A stretch of DNA of 64,000 bases from Mycobacterium malmoense (GCF_019645855.1 NZ_CP080999.1:1488001-1552000); one strand, 5' to 3'; positions 21,729 through 30,829 are shown, counted from the first letter of the stretch. Numbers and translations: made by a program. Notes: generated by a model from the sequence alone, not told the origin.

Positions 21729-24650
21729 ATGTTCAGCACTGGTCGCTTCACGCGTATTCGAAATGATGCCAACGACTGTCGCGCGCCATCGGTCAGGCTC
21801 GGTCAGGTTCGGTCGCTACCACCCAGCGAGCTGGCGCAGGCATCGGTGATGGGTGCCCTGTGCGCGGCGATCGCGATCGTTGCGGTCGTCCTCCCGCACG
21901 CAGGGGGGCTGGGACTATTGGGCACGGTGCCGATGGGGCTGCTGGCCTATCGCTACCGGCTCCGCGTGCTGATCACCGCGACGGTCGCCGCTGGGGTGAT
22001 CGGCTTCCTGGTGGTCGGTTTGAGTGGGTTCGGGGCGGTCGCGCTCTGCGCCTATGTTGGCGGGCTGGCCGGAATCGTGAAACGCCGTGGCCGCGGCACG
22101 CCGACCGTGATCGCGGCATCCTCGGGCGCCGGTGTTGTGGTTGGTGCCGTGGGTGTCGTCGCGTTGACCGTCCTGACCCGGCTTCGGCAGCTGGTGTTCC
22201 ACGCGATCACCGCCGCCGTGGACGGAGTCGCGGCCGTCCTGGCACGGGTGCCGCACCTGCAGGCGGCCACGCAGGAGCTCAAGCGGTTGTTCGCCGAAGC
22301 ACTGGATTACTGGCCGTGGCTCGTTCTCGGATACGCCGTGGTCGCGATCGTGGTCGCTTCGCTGATCGGCTGGTGGGCGCTGTCGCGGGTGCTGGAGCGG
22401 CTGGGCGGCATTCCCGATGTGCACAAACTGGACGCGTCGGCCGGCAACGGGCCGATCCAGCCGGTCCCGGTGCAGCTGGACGAGGTGCGCCTCCGCTACC
22501 CACACACCGACCACGACGCGCTGCGTACGGTCAGCCTGGACGTGCGGGCCGGCGAACATGTCGCGATTACCGGCGCCAACGGCTCGGGGAAAACCACGCT
22601 GATGCTGATCCTGGCCGGCCGCGAACCGACATCGGGCACTGTCGAACGCCCCGGCGCGGTGGGCCTCGGTCAGCCCGGTGGCACCGCCGTCATCATGCAG
22701 CATCCGGAAAGCCAGGTGCTGGGCACGCGGGTCGCCGACGACGTGGTCTGGGGACTGCCGCCCGGCAAGATCACTGACGTCGGCCGGTTACTCGCCGAAG
22801 TCGGGCTGGCCGGCCTCGCCGAACGCGACACTGGCGGCCTGTCCGGCGGGGAACTGCAGCGCTTGGCGGTGGCCGCGGCACTGGCGCGGGAGCCGGCGCT
22901 GCTCATCGCCGACGAGGTCACCAGCATGGTCGACCAGCAGGGCCGCGACGCGTTGCTGGCCGTGTTTTCCGGCCTGACCGACCGCCACCAAACCGCTCTG
23001 GTGCACATCACCCACTACAGCAACGAGGCGGTTTACGCCGACCGCACAATCAATCTCAGCGATTCGCTGGACAACACCGCTATGGTCGAGACCGCGCCCG
23101 CGCCGGCGCCGACGGCTGCGGCGGGACACCAATCCCAGGCGCCGGTGCTCGAACTCGCGAGCGTCGGCCACGAATACGGCAGTGGCACCCCGTGGGCGCA
23201 GACCGCGCTGCGCGATATCAGCTTCGTGGTACACGAGGGCGACGGGCTTTTGATCCACGGCGGCAACGGCTCCGGTAAGTCGACGCTGGCGTGGATCATG
23301 GCCGGATTGACGACTCCGACCACAGGCACCTGCCTCCTCGACGAGCGCCACACCTCTGAGCAGGTCGGCGCGGTTGCGCTCCAGTTCCAAGCGGCCCGGC
23401 TGCAGCTGATGCGCAGCCGCGTCGACCTGGAAGTGGCATCGGCGGGCGGGTTTTCGCCGGACGATCACGCCCGGGTGACCGCGGCGCTGGCCGTTGTGGG
23501 CTTGGATGCCGCGCTGGCGAAGCGGCGCATCGACCAGCTCAGCGGCGGCCAGATGCGCCGGGTGGTCCTGGCCGGGTTGCTGGCGCGGTCGCCGCGCGTC
23601 TTGATCCTCGACGAGCCGCTGGCGGGGCTGGACGCCGCCAGCGCGCGCGGTCTGGTGCGGCTGCTCGCGGATCGTCGCCGCGACACCGGCCTGACCGTGG
23701 TGGTTATTTCGCATGACTTCGCAGGGCTGGAGGAGCTGTGCCCGCGCATCCTGCACCTGCGCGACGGTCTGCTGGAACCGGCGCCGGACGCGGCCCGGGG
23801 CGATGAGTTGACGGCGACCACACCGGCGCGGCATCCGGCCCGGCGCCCACCTCGACCCGTTGTGCTGCTGCGCCCGGTGCCCGGACACTCCGCCATCCAC
23901 CAGCTGTGGGCGGGCACCAAACTGATTGTTGCTTTTGGTATTTCGGTGTTGTTGACGTTGTACCCGGAATGGCTGACGATCGGACTTGTGGCCACACTGG
24001 TGCTGGCGGGAGCGTGGGTCGCCCACATTCCCCGAGGCGTGCTGCCGTCGCCGCCGCGCTGGCTGTGGATCCTGCTGGCCGTCGTCGGCGGCACCGCGAT
24101 ATTGGCCGGCGGTGGTCCGCAGATCCAGGTGGGCACGGTTTCGCTCGGTCTCGGCGGCCTGTTGGAATTCCTGCGCCTCACCGCGCTGTCGATCGTGTTG
24201 CTCGGGATGGGCGCGCTGGTGTCGTGGACGACCAACGTCGCCGAAATCGCGCCGGCAGTAGCCACTCTGGGTCGCCGACTGCGACCATTGCGAATCCCGG
24301 TCGACGACTGGTCGGTCGCGTTGGCGCTCGCGTTGCGTACTTTCCCGATGCTGATCGATGAATTTCGGGTGCTCTACGCCGCGCGCCGGTTGCGGCCCAA
24401 ACAGACACCGCGGACTCGCGGGGCGCGCCTGCGGTGGCTCGCGGCAGACGTGATCGACCTGATCGTCGCGGTCGTCACCGTGACACTGCGGCGCGCAGAC
24501 GAGATGGGCGACGCGATCACCGCTCGCGGCGGCACCGGCCAGATCTCGGCGGCCCCGTCGCGGCCGAAACGGGCCGACTGGGTGGCACTTTCGATCGTAT
24601 CGGTGGTGTGTGCGGCCGCCTTGGCGGCAGGGTTGGTGTTGGGCGGCTGA
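21729..24650 (+). CDS. Single-polypeptide ECF transporter (S component, two ATPases, T component)
   Basis: A 973-residue fusion from ATG 21729; the frame is open back through the att repeat, and ATG 21849 (MGALCAAIAIVAVV) is an alternative start. Residues of about 40-220 form a membrane S-type domain (LGTVPMGLLAYRYRLRVLIT). Next comes ATPase 1 with GANGSGKTTL, LSGGELQRLAV and LLIADEVTSMVD, then ATPase 2 with GGNGSGKSTL, LSGGQMRRVVL and LILDEPLAGLD. Last is a CbiQ-type T domain with the two Ala-Arg coupling motifs YAARRL and ITARGG. It imports a vitamin or metal-type substrate that I cannot identify. I recall these parts as separate genes (Rv2326c, Rv2325c) in M. tuberculosis. Confidence 0.85.
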   Translation: MFSTGRFTRIRNDANDCRAPSVRLGQVRSLPPSELAQASVMGALCAAIAIVAVVLPHAGGLGLLGTVPMGLLAYRYRLRVLITATVAAGVIGFLVVGLSGFGAVALCAYVGGLAGIVKRRGRGTPTVIAASSGAGVVVGAVGVVALTVLTRLRQLVFHAITAAVDGVAAVLARVPHLQAATQELKRLFAEALDYWPWLVLGYAVVAIVVASLIGWWALSRVLERLGGIPDVHKLDASAGNGPIQPVPVQLDEVRLRYPHTDHDALRTVSLDVRAGEHVAITGANGSGKTTLMLILAGREPTSGTVERPGAVGLGQPGGTAVIMQHPESQVLGTRVADDVVWGLPPGKITDVGRLLAEVGLAGLAERDTGGLSGGELQRLAVAAALAREPALLIADEVTSMVDQQGRDALLAVFSGLTDRHQTALVHITHYSNEAVYADRTINLSDSLDNTAMVETAPAPAPTAAAGHQSQAPVLELASVGHEYGSGTPWAQTALRDISFVVHEGDGLLIHGGNGSGKSTLAWIMAGLTTPTTGTCLLDERHTSEQVGAVALQFQAARLQLMRSRVDLEVASAGGFSPDDHARVTAALAVVGLDAALAKRRIDQLSGGQMRRVVLAGLLARSPRVLILDEPLAGLDAASARGLVRLLADRRRDTGLTVVVISHDFAGLEELCPRILHLRDGLLEPAPDAARGDELTATTPARHPARRPPRPVVLLRPVPGHSAIHQLWAGTKLIVAFGISVLLTLYPEWLTIGLVATLVLAGAWVAHIPRGVLPSPPRWLWILLAVVGGTAILAGGGPQIQVGTVSLGLGGLLEFLRLTALSIVLLGMGALVSWTTNVAEIAPAVATLGRRLRPLRIPVDDWSVALALALRTFPMLIDEFRVLYAARRLRPKQTPRTRGARLRWLAADVIDLIVAVVTVTLRRADEMGDAITARGGTGQISAAPSRPKRADWVALSIVSVVCAAALAAGLVLGG

Positions 24651-24673
24651 TCTGGGCCGCTGCTTGAGATGCT

Positions 24674-25954
24674 TTAGAACCGCACCAATGCCGGCACGTC
24701 CGCAAGCGTGCAGTTGGGGATGCGTTCGGCTGCGCGCAGCAGAAAGTTGAGCTTTTCGATGCGCTCGCCCGACCGCGGTGCGCCGTTTTTCTGGAACGGC
24801 GCCCCCAGTCCGACCGCCAGGTCCATCACGACATCGTCGATAACACCACCCGACCTACCCGACGGGATCGCCAGAATGGCGTTCTGCGAGGCGTATTCGA
24901 AGCAGTCCAGCGCCTCGGCGATAGTCCCCACCTGATTGGGCTTCAGGATGAAGCCGTCCACGGCCGAGGTCTTTACGGCGCGTTCCAGGCGGTCGCGGTT
25001 AGTGACGATCAGATCGTCGCCGAGGATGATCGAGCGGTCAATGTTCTGAACCGCTTTCGTAAACCCCTCCCAGTCATCCCCGTCGAGCAGGTCCTCGATG
25101 AATACCATCGGGAAATCCTCCGACAGCGCCCGGGCATAGTCGATCAGAGCCTCCGCGGTAACCCGCTCGCCGTTCAATGCGTATGTCTGCGTGCTCTTCT
25201 CGTACACCTCGCTGGATGCACAGTCCAGTGCAAACGCCATGACGTCGGCACAGCCGGCGCGCTCGACCGCCTCGGCCAGCAGCTCCATCACGATTCGCGG
25301 GTCGCTGGACGGAGCGACATACCCGTACGACGCTGCCACCAGCGGTGCCCGGCCGAGTCGCCGGGCAAGCACCTCGCCCAGCGCTCCAAACAAAGTCACC
25401 CCCTTCTCGACTGCGGACTCGATGGAGTCGGCGCGATAAGGCACCACCAGGAATTCGTTGAACGTCTGGAAGACATCCCCGTAGCGGCCGCCGTTGATCA
25501 TGTTGAAGCTGGGCGCCGGCACGGTTGTCGGCGGTTTGAGTCCGAGCAGTGAGCCGACGTAGTTGTAGGTAGGCATCCCCGCCGCGGCGGAAGCCGCACG
25601 CAGCAGCGCGATCGAGGTGGAGTAGATCGCGTTTCCGCCGAGCCGGTGCTTGTCCGGGGTGCCGTCGAGTTCGATCATGACCCGGTCCAGGGACCGCGGG
25701 TCGTCGAGTTCGGCGCCGACAAGAACGGGGGCGATTTCGTCGGTCACGACGGAGACGGCGCGATGCACGCTAAGCCCGTTATATTCGGCCCGGTCTCCGT
25801 CACGCAGCACGAACGCTTCATGCACGCCGACCGAGGTTCCCGTCGGCGATGCGCCGCGGCCGACATGACCGGTGTCGGTGGTGATTTCAACCTCAACCAA
25901 GGGACGTGCCTTGCAGTCCAGCAGCTGACGGGCGACGACGGATTCGATCCGCAT
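24674..25954 (-). CDS. Divergent enolase-family protein
   Basis: A 426-residue protein; ATG 25954 is fixed by GGGAGG upstream. Enolase landmarks are present: GRGASPTGTSVGVHEAFVLR, the metal ligands in FALDCASSEVY, FIEDLLDGDDWEGF and IILGDDLIVTN, and the catalytic lysine in FILKPNQVGT. However, the usual SHRSGE segment reads SGRSGG (IPSGRSGGVIDDVVMDLAVG), losing the conserved histidine and glutamate, and IKTG reads QKNG. It is probably a paralogue acting on a related substrate, not the housekeeping enolase. Its upstream region is a copy of that before the DMT gene. Confidence 0.75.
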   Translation of the reverse strand: MRIESVVARQLLDCKARPLVEVEITTDTGHVGRGASPTGTSVGVHEAFVLRDGDRAEYNGLSVHRAVSVVTDEIAPVLVGAELDDPRSLDRVMIELDGTPDKHRLGGNAIYSTSIALLRAASAAAGMPTYNYVGSLLGLKPPTTVPAPSFNMINGGRYGDVFQTFNEFLVVPYRADSIESAVEKGVTLFGALGEVLARRLGRAPLVAASYGYVAPSSDPRIVMELLAEAVERAGCADVMAFALDCASSEVYEKSTQTYALNGERVTAEALIDYARALSEDFPMVFIEDLLDGDDWEGFTKAVQNIDRSIILGDDLIVTNRDRLERAVKTSAVDGFILKPNQVGTIAEALDCFEYASQNAILAIPSGRSGGVIDDVVMDLAVGLGAPFQKNGAPRSGERIEKLNFLLRAAERIPNCTLADVPALVRF

Positions 25955-26049
25955 CAACGACCTCCCGGTGCCCAAAATCGTGCTACCCGCAAACCCCGCA
26001 CCAACGCAACGCGTGTCCCGATTCGCTACCGCGTCCTGCCCGATGGCAA

Positions 26050-26177
26050 GTATCAGCGTCACGAAACGCCATCCAGCGCAGTCGAATCCACGGCCACCGT
26101 GCCGGAAAGGCAAGGCGCTCCGTCCATCGACATGGCAGCGCCAGCTTATGACGGGACCGCTGAGAAGCCGCTGAGAA
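26050..26177 (-). promoter_or_regulatory. Duplicated upstream regulatory block (enolase copy)
   Basis: It contains, at matched spacing with 27224-27350, the words acgaaac (26061), gcagtcgaatcca (26078) and gctgagaagccgctgagaa (26159-26177). On the minus strand the last is TTCTCAGC-GGC-TTCTCAGC, two 8-bp direct repeats with 11-bp periodicity, the usual design of OmpR/PhoB-family response regulator sites. It lies 205 bases upstream of the enolase-like start. Confidence 0.55.
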
Positions 26178-26188
26178 ACTGGGTGACC

Positions 26189-27133
26189 TCATGCCCACGC
26201 GTGGGGCGCCGCGCCGTCATCTCGGTGGCTGCTGTCTTGCCAAGGGCATTCTTTGGCAGTTTCTGCCGCATCCTCCGTCGACATGGCCGCGGCTTCGCCC
26301 CGGGCCAGTGCACCGGTGGCGATGAAAACCAAGATCACTCCGGCGAGCAGCACGAATTTGTCTGAGCCGCTGGTGTGCAGCGTTTCGCCGAGGACAGACA
26401 TACCCAGTATCGAACCGATCACTGGCTTGGCTACGACCGACGTCGGCAGCGCGGCGGTGAGCGAGCCGGCGCGGAATGACGACTGTTGAAAGACCATCCC
26501 CGCCAGTGCGGCCGGTATCCAAAAATAGAACTCAGCGGTGCTCAACAGCGGCCCCAAGCCTGCCCTGGCCGCCTGGATTACCGCTTTGGTAAGCACCGCG
26601 AACAACGCCAGCGACGAGCCGGCGACGAGCGCAAACAACATCGCAGCGAACGATGCCGACCAAATGCGGGCGCCGAGAACGCAGAAGACCAGCGCCGGGC
26701 CCATGATCGAGGCGACCACAATCCAGGATTGCAGCGAGCCGCGCGCTGCGCCGGCGCCCGGATCGCCGACGGCGACGAGTACCGCCAGCGCGCCGGTCAG
26801 CAGAAGCGCCCAGGTCCATTCCCAGCGAGTCAGACGGCGACGGGTCATCCGCGCGTAGATGGGCAACGCGAACAGCAGCGCGGTCACCTGTAACGCCGTC
26901 ACCATCACGACCGATCCCAGCGCCAGCGCCGCGGCCTGCAACGCATAGTTGGCGATCGCCCCTCCGGCCCCCAGCCACCACCGCACATCACGCACCGACA
27001 GGCAAAAGAGCTCGAGGTGGCCGACGTTTCTGTCGGTGATCTCCTGCGCGGATCGTTGCCGGACCACATTGCCGAGCGCGGACGCGAAGGCAGCGAATAG
27101 GGCCAGGACAACGGCGACACCCGTTTTCGTCAT
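26189..27133 (-). CDS. DMT-superfamily (EamA/NIPA-like) membrane transporter
   Basis: A 314-residue protein starting at ATG 27133 after AAAGGAAG. About nine to ten membrane helices are visible: GVAVVLALFAAFASALGNVV, YALQAAALALGSVVMVTALQ, WTWALLLTGALAVLVAVGDP and FVLLAGVILVFIATGALARG. The first half carries NVVRQRSAQE, and the second half contains SSFRAGSLTAALPTSVVAKP VIGSILGMSVLGE, matching EamA-type or magnesium/NIPA-type transporters. The substrate is unknown. The tail is cytoplasmic and acidic. It is divergent from the histidine kinase and shares a copied upstream block with the enolase-like gene, so they are probably co-regulated. Confidence 0.75.
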   Translation of the reverse strand: MTKTGVAVVLALFAAFASALGNVVRQRSAQEITDRNVGHLELFCLSVRDVRWWLGAGGAIANYALQAAALALGSVVMVTALQVTALLFALPIYARMTRRRLTRWEWTWALLLTGALAVLVAVGDPGAGAARGSLQSWIVVASIMGPALVFCVLGARIWSASFAAMLFALVAGSSLALFAVLTKAVIQAARAGLGPLLSTAEFYFWIPAALAGMVFQQSSFRAGSLTAALPTSVVAKPVIGSILGMSVLGETLHTSGSDKFVLLAGVILVFIATGALARGEAAAMSTEDAAETAKECPWQDSSHRDDGAAPHAWA

Positions 27134-27223
27134 CCGCGGCTTCCTTTCAGCGGTCGGTTCGCATGCCATGGACCCGCCGGCCGCATCGATGTCGGCGCGG
27201 CTCCATGTCCACCGCGGCGACTG

Positions 27224-27350
27224 GTATTGGCGGAACGAAACACTCTGCAATGCAGTCGAATCCAGCGGCCGCGCGCGGGAGGGGTGAGATGAACCGTCGT
27301 CAACATGGGAGCGCCAGGATATGGGCGGGTCGCTGAGAAGCCGCTGAGGA
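27224..27350 (-). promoter_or_regulatory. Duplicated upstream regulatory block (DMT/histidine kinase copy)
   Basis: It carries gtat (27224), acgaaac (27235), gcagtcgaatcca (27252) and gctgagaagccgctgagga (27332-27350) with the same spacing as the block at 26050-26177 (differences of 0-1 base). It lies 199 bases upstream of the DMT start and about 80 bases upstream of the divergent kinase start, so one site could serve both. Confidence 0.55.
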
Positions 27351-27432
27351 CGGCATCGAGCTGGATACCGGGCGCCAACAAGATCGTGAGCTCGGTGGTT
27401 CCCAGCGACTCTCAACCTTGCAGAATCAGACT

Positions 27433-28842
27433 ATGAGGGTGTCATCCTGGCCGCTACGGCGAAGTGAGCTCGCGCACCTGCTGCGCGTGCCCCACTTGGG
27501 TATCGCCGCTCGCTCGGCCACGGTCTCGGCGATGGTGGTCCTGTTTGCCCTTACGTTCGCGGGTGCGAGCTTGGACCTGATCTTGTATCGGTCGTTGCTG
27601 GCCGGTGTCGACGACGCCACCGTGGGCAGAGTTCGCGCCATTGTTGACGCCCTGCACTCGGATTCGCCCGACGATCTAGACAGCACGCTGCTGACCACCA
27701 ACCAGCGAGTGGTCGCAGTTCAAGTGGTAGACCCCGATGGCAAGGTGGTGAGGCGGTCCGGGTTGGCGCCTGCAACACCGCTGATACCCATTACCGAGTT
27801 TGATCTCAACTTGCGCCGCGGCATGCCAGACGATGCGGTGCCCAAGGACGACATGCGTGTGAGTGCGCAAAGGGTCAACACCGCAGCCGGTGAGTACACG
27901 GTGATCGTCGGAGGAGGTAGCGAGGCAGTCGAGGCGACCGCACGGATCGTCGCGCTGCTGTTCGCCTGCGGCGCACCGATCATCATCGGGGTAGCGGCGA
28001 CTGCCAGCTACAGGCTCGTTCGCCGGTCACTCCAATCCGTGGACGCTATCCGCAGCCGGGTGGCTGAAATCTCAACCTCCGACTTGGCCGAGCGGGTACC
28101 CGTTCCCGCGAGTCGTGACGAAATTGCAGCCCTGGCGGTCACCATGAACGAAATGCTGGAGCGCCTCGAAGCCGGCCACCGCGCGCAAAAGCAGTTCCTC
28201 AGCGACGCCTCTCACGAACTACGCAGTCCGCTGGCCACCATCGTCTCCGGATTGGAAGTCGTCGAAGCTCATCCCGACCTACTCAATGCGGAATTGGTGA
28301 TCGACACCCTGCTTCCCGAGGCCCACCGCATGCGCTTGCTCATCGAGGATCTACTTTTACTCGCCCGCGCCGACGAACAAAGCCTGGTGATGCGCAAAGA
28401 GCAGGTGCCGCTCGACGAACTTGCCGAAGTGGAGGCCGCTCGTGTGCGGCGCGGCGTGCACTGCGCGATCCACACCACAATCTCCCCGGCGCGTTTGATC
28501 GGCGACTCGGCAGCGGTCTCGCGGGTGATCCGCAATCTGGTGGATAACGCTGTCCGCCACGCGAAATCGCGCGTCGACATCAGCGTCGGCAGCCGAGGCG
28601 ACAACGTCGTACTCATCGTCGGTGATGACGGCCCAGGTATCGCCCCGGCCGACCGAGCCCGGGTCTTCGAACGGTTCCTGCGCTTGGACGCAGACCGCGC
28701 CCGCAGCGGCGGGGGAACCGGCTTGGGCTTAGCGATTGTCGCCGAGGTCGTGGCGGCCCACGGTGGCACGGTCAGTATCGACGACCGTCGCGGTGGCGGA
28801 ACTACGATTATCGTGACGTTTCCTCAACAAACCAACCGGTAG
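27433..28842 (+). CDS. Two-component sensor histidine kinase
   Basis: A 469-residue kinase (ATG 27433; TTG 27418 possible). A membrane helix near residues 28-50 (VSAMVVLFALTFAGASLDLI) is followed by an external sensor of about 130 residues, then a second helix (RIVALLFACGAPIIIGVAAT). Next come a HAMP domain (RSLQSVDAIRSRVAEISTSD), the H-box FLSDASHELRSPLATIVSGL (His about residue 261), the N-box NLVDNAVRHA, DDGPGI, FERFLRLD and GGGTGLGLAIV. The response regulator gene converges on it and overlaps its last 19 bases. The sensor domain is not recognisable. It may control the enolase-like and DMT genes. Confidence 0.9.
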   Translation: MRVSSWPLRRSELAHLLRVPHLGIAARSATVSAMVVLFALTFAGASLDLILYRSLLAGVDDATVGRVRAIVDALHSDSPDDLDSTLLTTNQRVVAVQVVDPDGKVVRRSGLAPATPLIPITEFDLNLRRGMPDDAVPKDDMRVSAQRVNTAAGEYTVIVGGGSEAVEATARIVALLFACGAPIIIGVAATASYRLVRRSLQSVDAIRSRVAEISTSDLAERVPVPASRDEIAALAVTMNEMLERLEAGHRAQKQFLSDASHELRSPLATIVSGLEVVEAHPDLLNAELVIDTLLPEAHRMRLLIEDLLLLARADEQSLVMRKEQVPLDELAEVEAARVRRGVHCAIHTTISPARLIGDSAAVSRVIRNLVDNAVRHAKSRVDISVGSRGDNVVLIVGDDGPGIAPADRARVFERFLRLDADRARSGGGTGLGLAIVAEVVAAHGGTVSIDDRRGGGTTIIVTFPQQTNR

Positions 28843-29492
28843 CCGACACCACGAATCGTCTCAATAGTATTGGTACCGAAAGGAACATCGATCTTGCGAC
28901 GCAGATACCCTACATACACCTCAACAACATTGTCAGGCCCCTGGTAGTGGGCATCCCACACGTTGCGCAAGATCTTGGCCTTAGTCACCACCCTGTCCTT
29001 GTTGCGCATGAGAAACTCCAGCAGCCCGAACTCACGAGGAGTCAACGCGATCTGCGTCGCGTCGCGTTGCACCATGTGCCGAACGGGATCCAAAGATAGC
29101 GATCCAGCGGTCAACACCACCGGCCGCTCTGGCGCGCCGCGGCGCACCAACGCGCGCAGGCGCGCCACCAGCACTCGAAACGAAAACGGTTTTGTCAGGT
29201 AGTCATCGGCTCCAAGGTCGAACGCGTCGGTCTCGTCGTACTCACCGTCCTTGGCGGTCAGCATGAGCACCGGCGTCCAAACGCCTCGCGCTCGCATTCG
29301 ACGCAGCACCTCGTATCCGCTGTGCCCGGGGAGCATTATGTCGAGAACCACCACGTCGAAGCTGTTCTCGGTGGCCTCGTGCAGACCCTCGACGCCCGTG
29401 CCAACGGCGACTACGACGAAGCCTTCGGCCTTCAACCCCAAAGACAGAGTCGCCGACAATCGTGGCTCGTCCTCGACGAGGAGAACTCTCAT
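28824..29492 (-). CDS. OmpR-family response regulator
   Basis: A 222-residue protein. The receiver domain has VLLVEDEPRLSATLSLGLKA, the phosphoacceptor aspartate in VVVLDIMLPGHSGYEVLRRM (about residue 51), LTAKD and TKPFSFRVL. The winged-helix effector has LTPREFGLLEFLMRNKDRVV then KAKILRNVWD and NVVEVYVGYLRRKID. It is probably the partner of the kinase at 27433. The convergent layout is unusual, since most such pairs are one operon. Candidate binding sites are the TTCTCAGC direct repeats at 26159 and 27332. None is seen before its own gene. Confidence 0.9.
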   Translation of the reverse strand: MRVLLVEDEPRLSATLSLGLKAEGFVVVAVGTGVEGLHEATENSFDVVVLDIMLPGHSGYEVLRRMRARGVWTPVLMLTAKDGEYDETDAFDLGADDYLTKPFSFRVLVARLRALVRRGAPERPVVLTAGSLSLDPVRHMVQRDATQIALTPREFGLLEFLMRNKDRVVTKAKILRNVWDAHYQGPDNVVEVYVGYLRRKIDVPFGTNTIETIRGVGYRLVC

Positions 29493-29611
29493 GTCGGTAC
29501 GCTACTTCGCGCGCCATGTGTGGGAAAAATCGCGGCGAATCACTGTGTCAAGGTTTGCGGCTTCGCGCGGTGCCACGGTGGTATCAAACAGGCATCATCC
29601 AGGCCACGGGA

Positions 29612-29728
29612 ATGACTCTGCGTTCCAGCGAGCAGCAAGCGGAAGCGCTGCGCCGGCAGGCCGCCGCGCTGCTGCACTCGCTGGCGCGGAAGGCCTTACT
29701 TATTGGCCAAGGCGTAGCTCGCGCGTGA
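29612..29728 (+). pseudogene. Possible remnant of a VapB-like antitoxin
   Basis: A 38-residue open frame, MTLRSSEQQAEALRRQAAAL LHSLARKALLIGQGVARA. The first 16 residues match the strand and first helix of ribbon-helix-helix antitoxins (TLRxSxxQAEALRRQA), but the second helix is absent or scrambled, and no toxin gene follows. Likely a decayed antitoxin, or chance. The rest of 29493-29763 holds only the response regulator promoter region. Confidence 0.25.
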
Positions 29729-29763
29729 CCTCGCCGCGACGCTGAGGAAGAACGCTCATCATC

Positions 29764-30048
29764 ATGACGGTGCTTGCGGGAATCGCCGCTCTCGCGACGG
29801 CGGCATGTGTCGGCTACTACTTCGGCCGGCGCGCGGGCTCGACGCCGTCAACCTGGAGGAAGCGAACGGGTCGGATCGCGCTGGGAAGGCTGGCGATCAG
29901 TCTGCTCGTGTTGCTGACCGCACGCCGCATCCGGCAGGGCTTCCGGGCCGGGCGTATGCTCCCCGGCGCGGTGCCCCTCTGGGGACTGAGAGTGCTTGCG
30001 CCACTTGAGCTGTTGCGCGGCGGCGTTGCGCGGATGCGATCCTATTGA
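29764..30048 (+). CDS. Small hypothetical membrane protein
   Basis: A 94-residue protein with an N-terminal membrane helix (MTVLAGIAALATAACVGYYF) followed by basic GRRAGSTPSTWRKRTGRIA, a second hydrophobic segment (LAISLLVLLTARR) and a basic C-terminus. No family is recognised. It precedes the SDR gene by 40 bases in the same direction and may be co-transcribed. Confidence 0.5.
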   Translation: MTVLAGIAALATAACVGYYFGRRAGSTPSTWRKRTGRIALGRLAISLLVLLTARRIRQGFRAGRMLPGAVPLWGLRVLAPLELLRGGVARMRSY

Positions 30049-30088
30049 GGCGCGCCAGCTCGGTGAGCCAGGGAGGACGGGAACCGGT

Positions 30089-30829
30089 ATGTCGGGACTA
30101 GAGGGCAAGGTAGCGCTCGTGACCGGTGCGTCGTCGGGCCTCGGCGCTGAGACGGCCCGGCTGCTTTCCCGCCAGGGCGCAACGGTTTTCGGCCTAGGCC
30201 GGGATACGGGACGCTTGGCCGAAGTGTTCGCCGACGTGGAACGGGGTTCATACGCGTCGGTGGACGTTGCTTCGGCGCAGGCCTGCAGGGACGCGGTGGA
30301 ACAGTGCGTCCGCGAGTTGGGCGGACTGGACGTCCTTATCAACATCGCCGGGCGACACCAGATGCGGCGTACGGAGTCGATGACCGACGACGACTGGGCG
30401 CAAGACCTTGCGGTCAACCTGAACGGGCCGTTCTACCTCTGCAGGGCCGCACTGCCCCACCTGCTGGAGCGAGGCGGCAACATCGTTAACGTCAGCTCCA
30501 TTGCCGGCGTCGAAGGCCAGGCCTATTCGGCCGGCTACTGCGCCGCCAAGCACGGGCTCATCGGGCTCACTCGTGCCCTGGCCGTGGAGTACACCGCGGA
30601 TCGCTTGCGCGTCAACGCGGTATGTCCGGGCGGCATGCTGACGCCGCAACTCGAACGGTTCAGCGCGCCGGACAACCCGAACTTCGACCTGATCATGCGC
30701 ACGGCCTCGCCACGCGGCATGATGGCGCCCCTCGACGTCGCGAACGTGATCGCGTTCCTTGCCAGCGATGCCGCCGCCGCCGTCCACGGCGCCGTCTATC
30801 GGGTCGACAACGGCAAGGGCGCCGGCTAA
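30089..30829 (+). CDS. Short-chain dehydrogenase/reductase (SDR)
   Basis: A 246-residue classical SDR: cofactor motif TGASSGLGAE, NIAGRHQM (the NNAG position), the catalytic serine in VNVSSIAGVEG and YxxxK in YCAAKHG (SAGYCAAKHGLIGLTRALAV). The start at ATG 30089 follows GGGAGGACGG. The C-terminus VHGAVYRVDNGKGAG is typical. It is NAD(P)-dependent and the substrate is unknown. Its stop codon interlocks with that of the convergent mmpL gene (four-base overlap). Confidence 0.88.
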   Translation: MSGLEGKVALVTGASSGLGAETARLLSRQGATVFGLGRDTGRLAEVFADVERGSYASVDVASAQACRDAVEQCVRELGGLDVLINIAGRHQMRRTESMTDDDWAQDLAVNLNGPFYLCRAALPHLLERGGNIVNVSSIAGVEGQAYSAGYCAAKHGLIGLTRALAVEYTADRLRVNAVCPGGMLTPQLERFSAPDNPNFDLIMRTASPRGMMAPLDVANVIAFLASDAAAAVHGAVYRVDNGKGAG

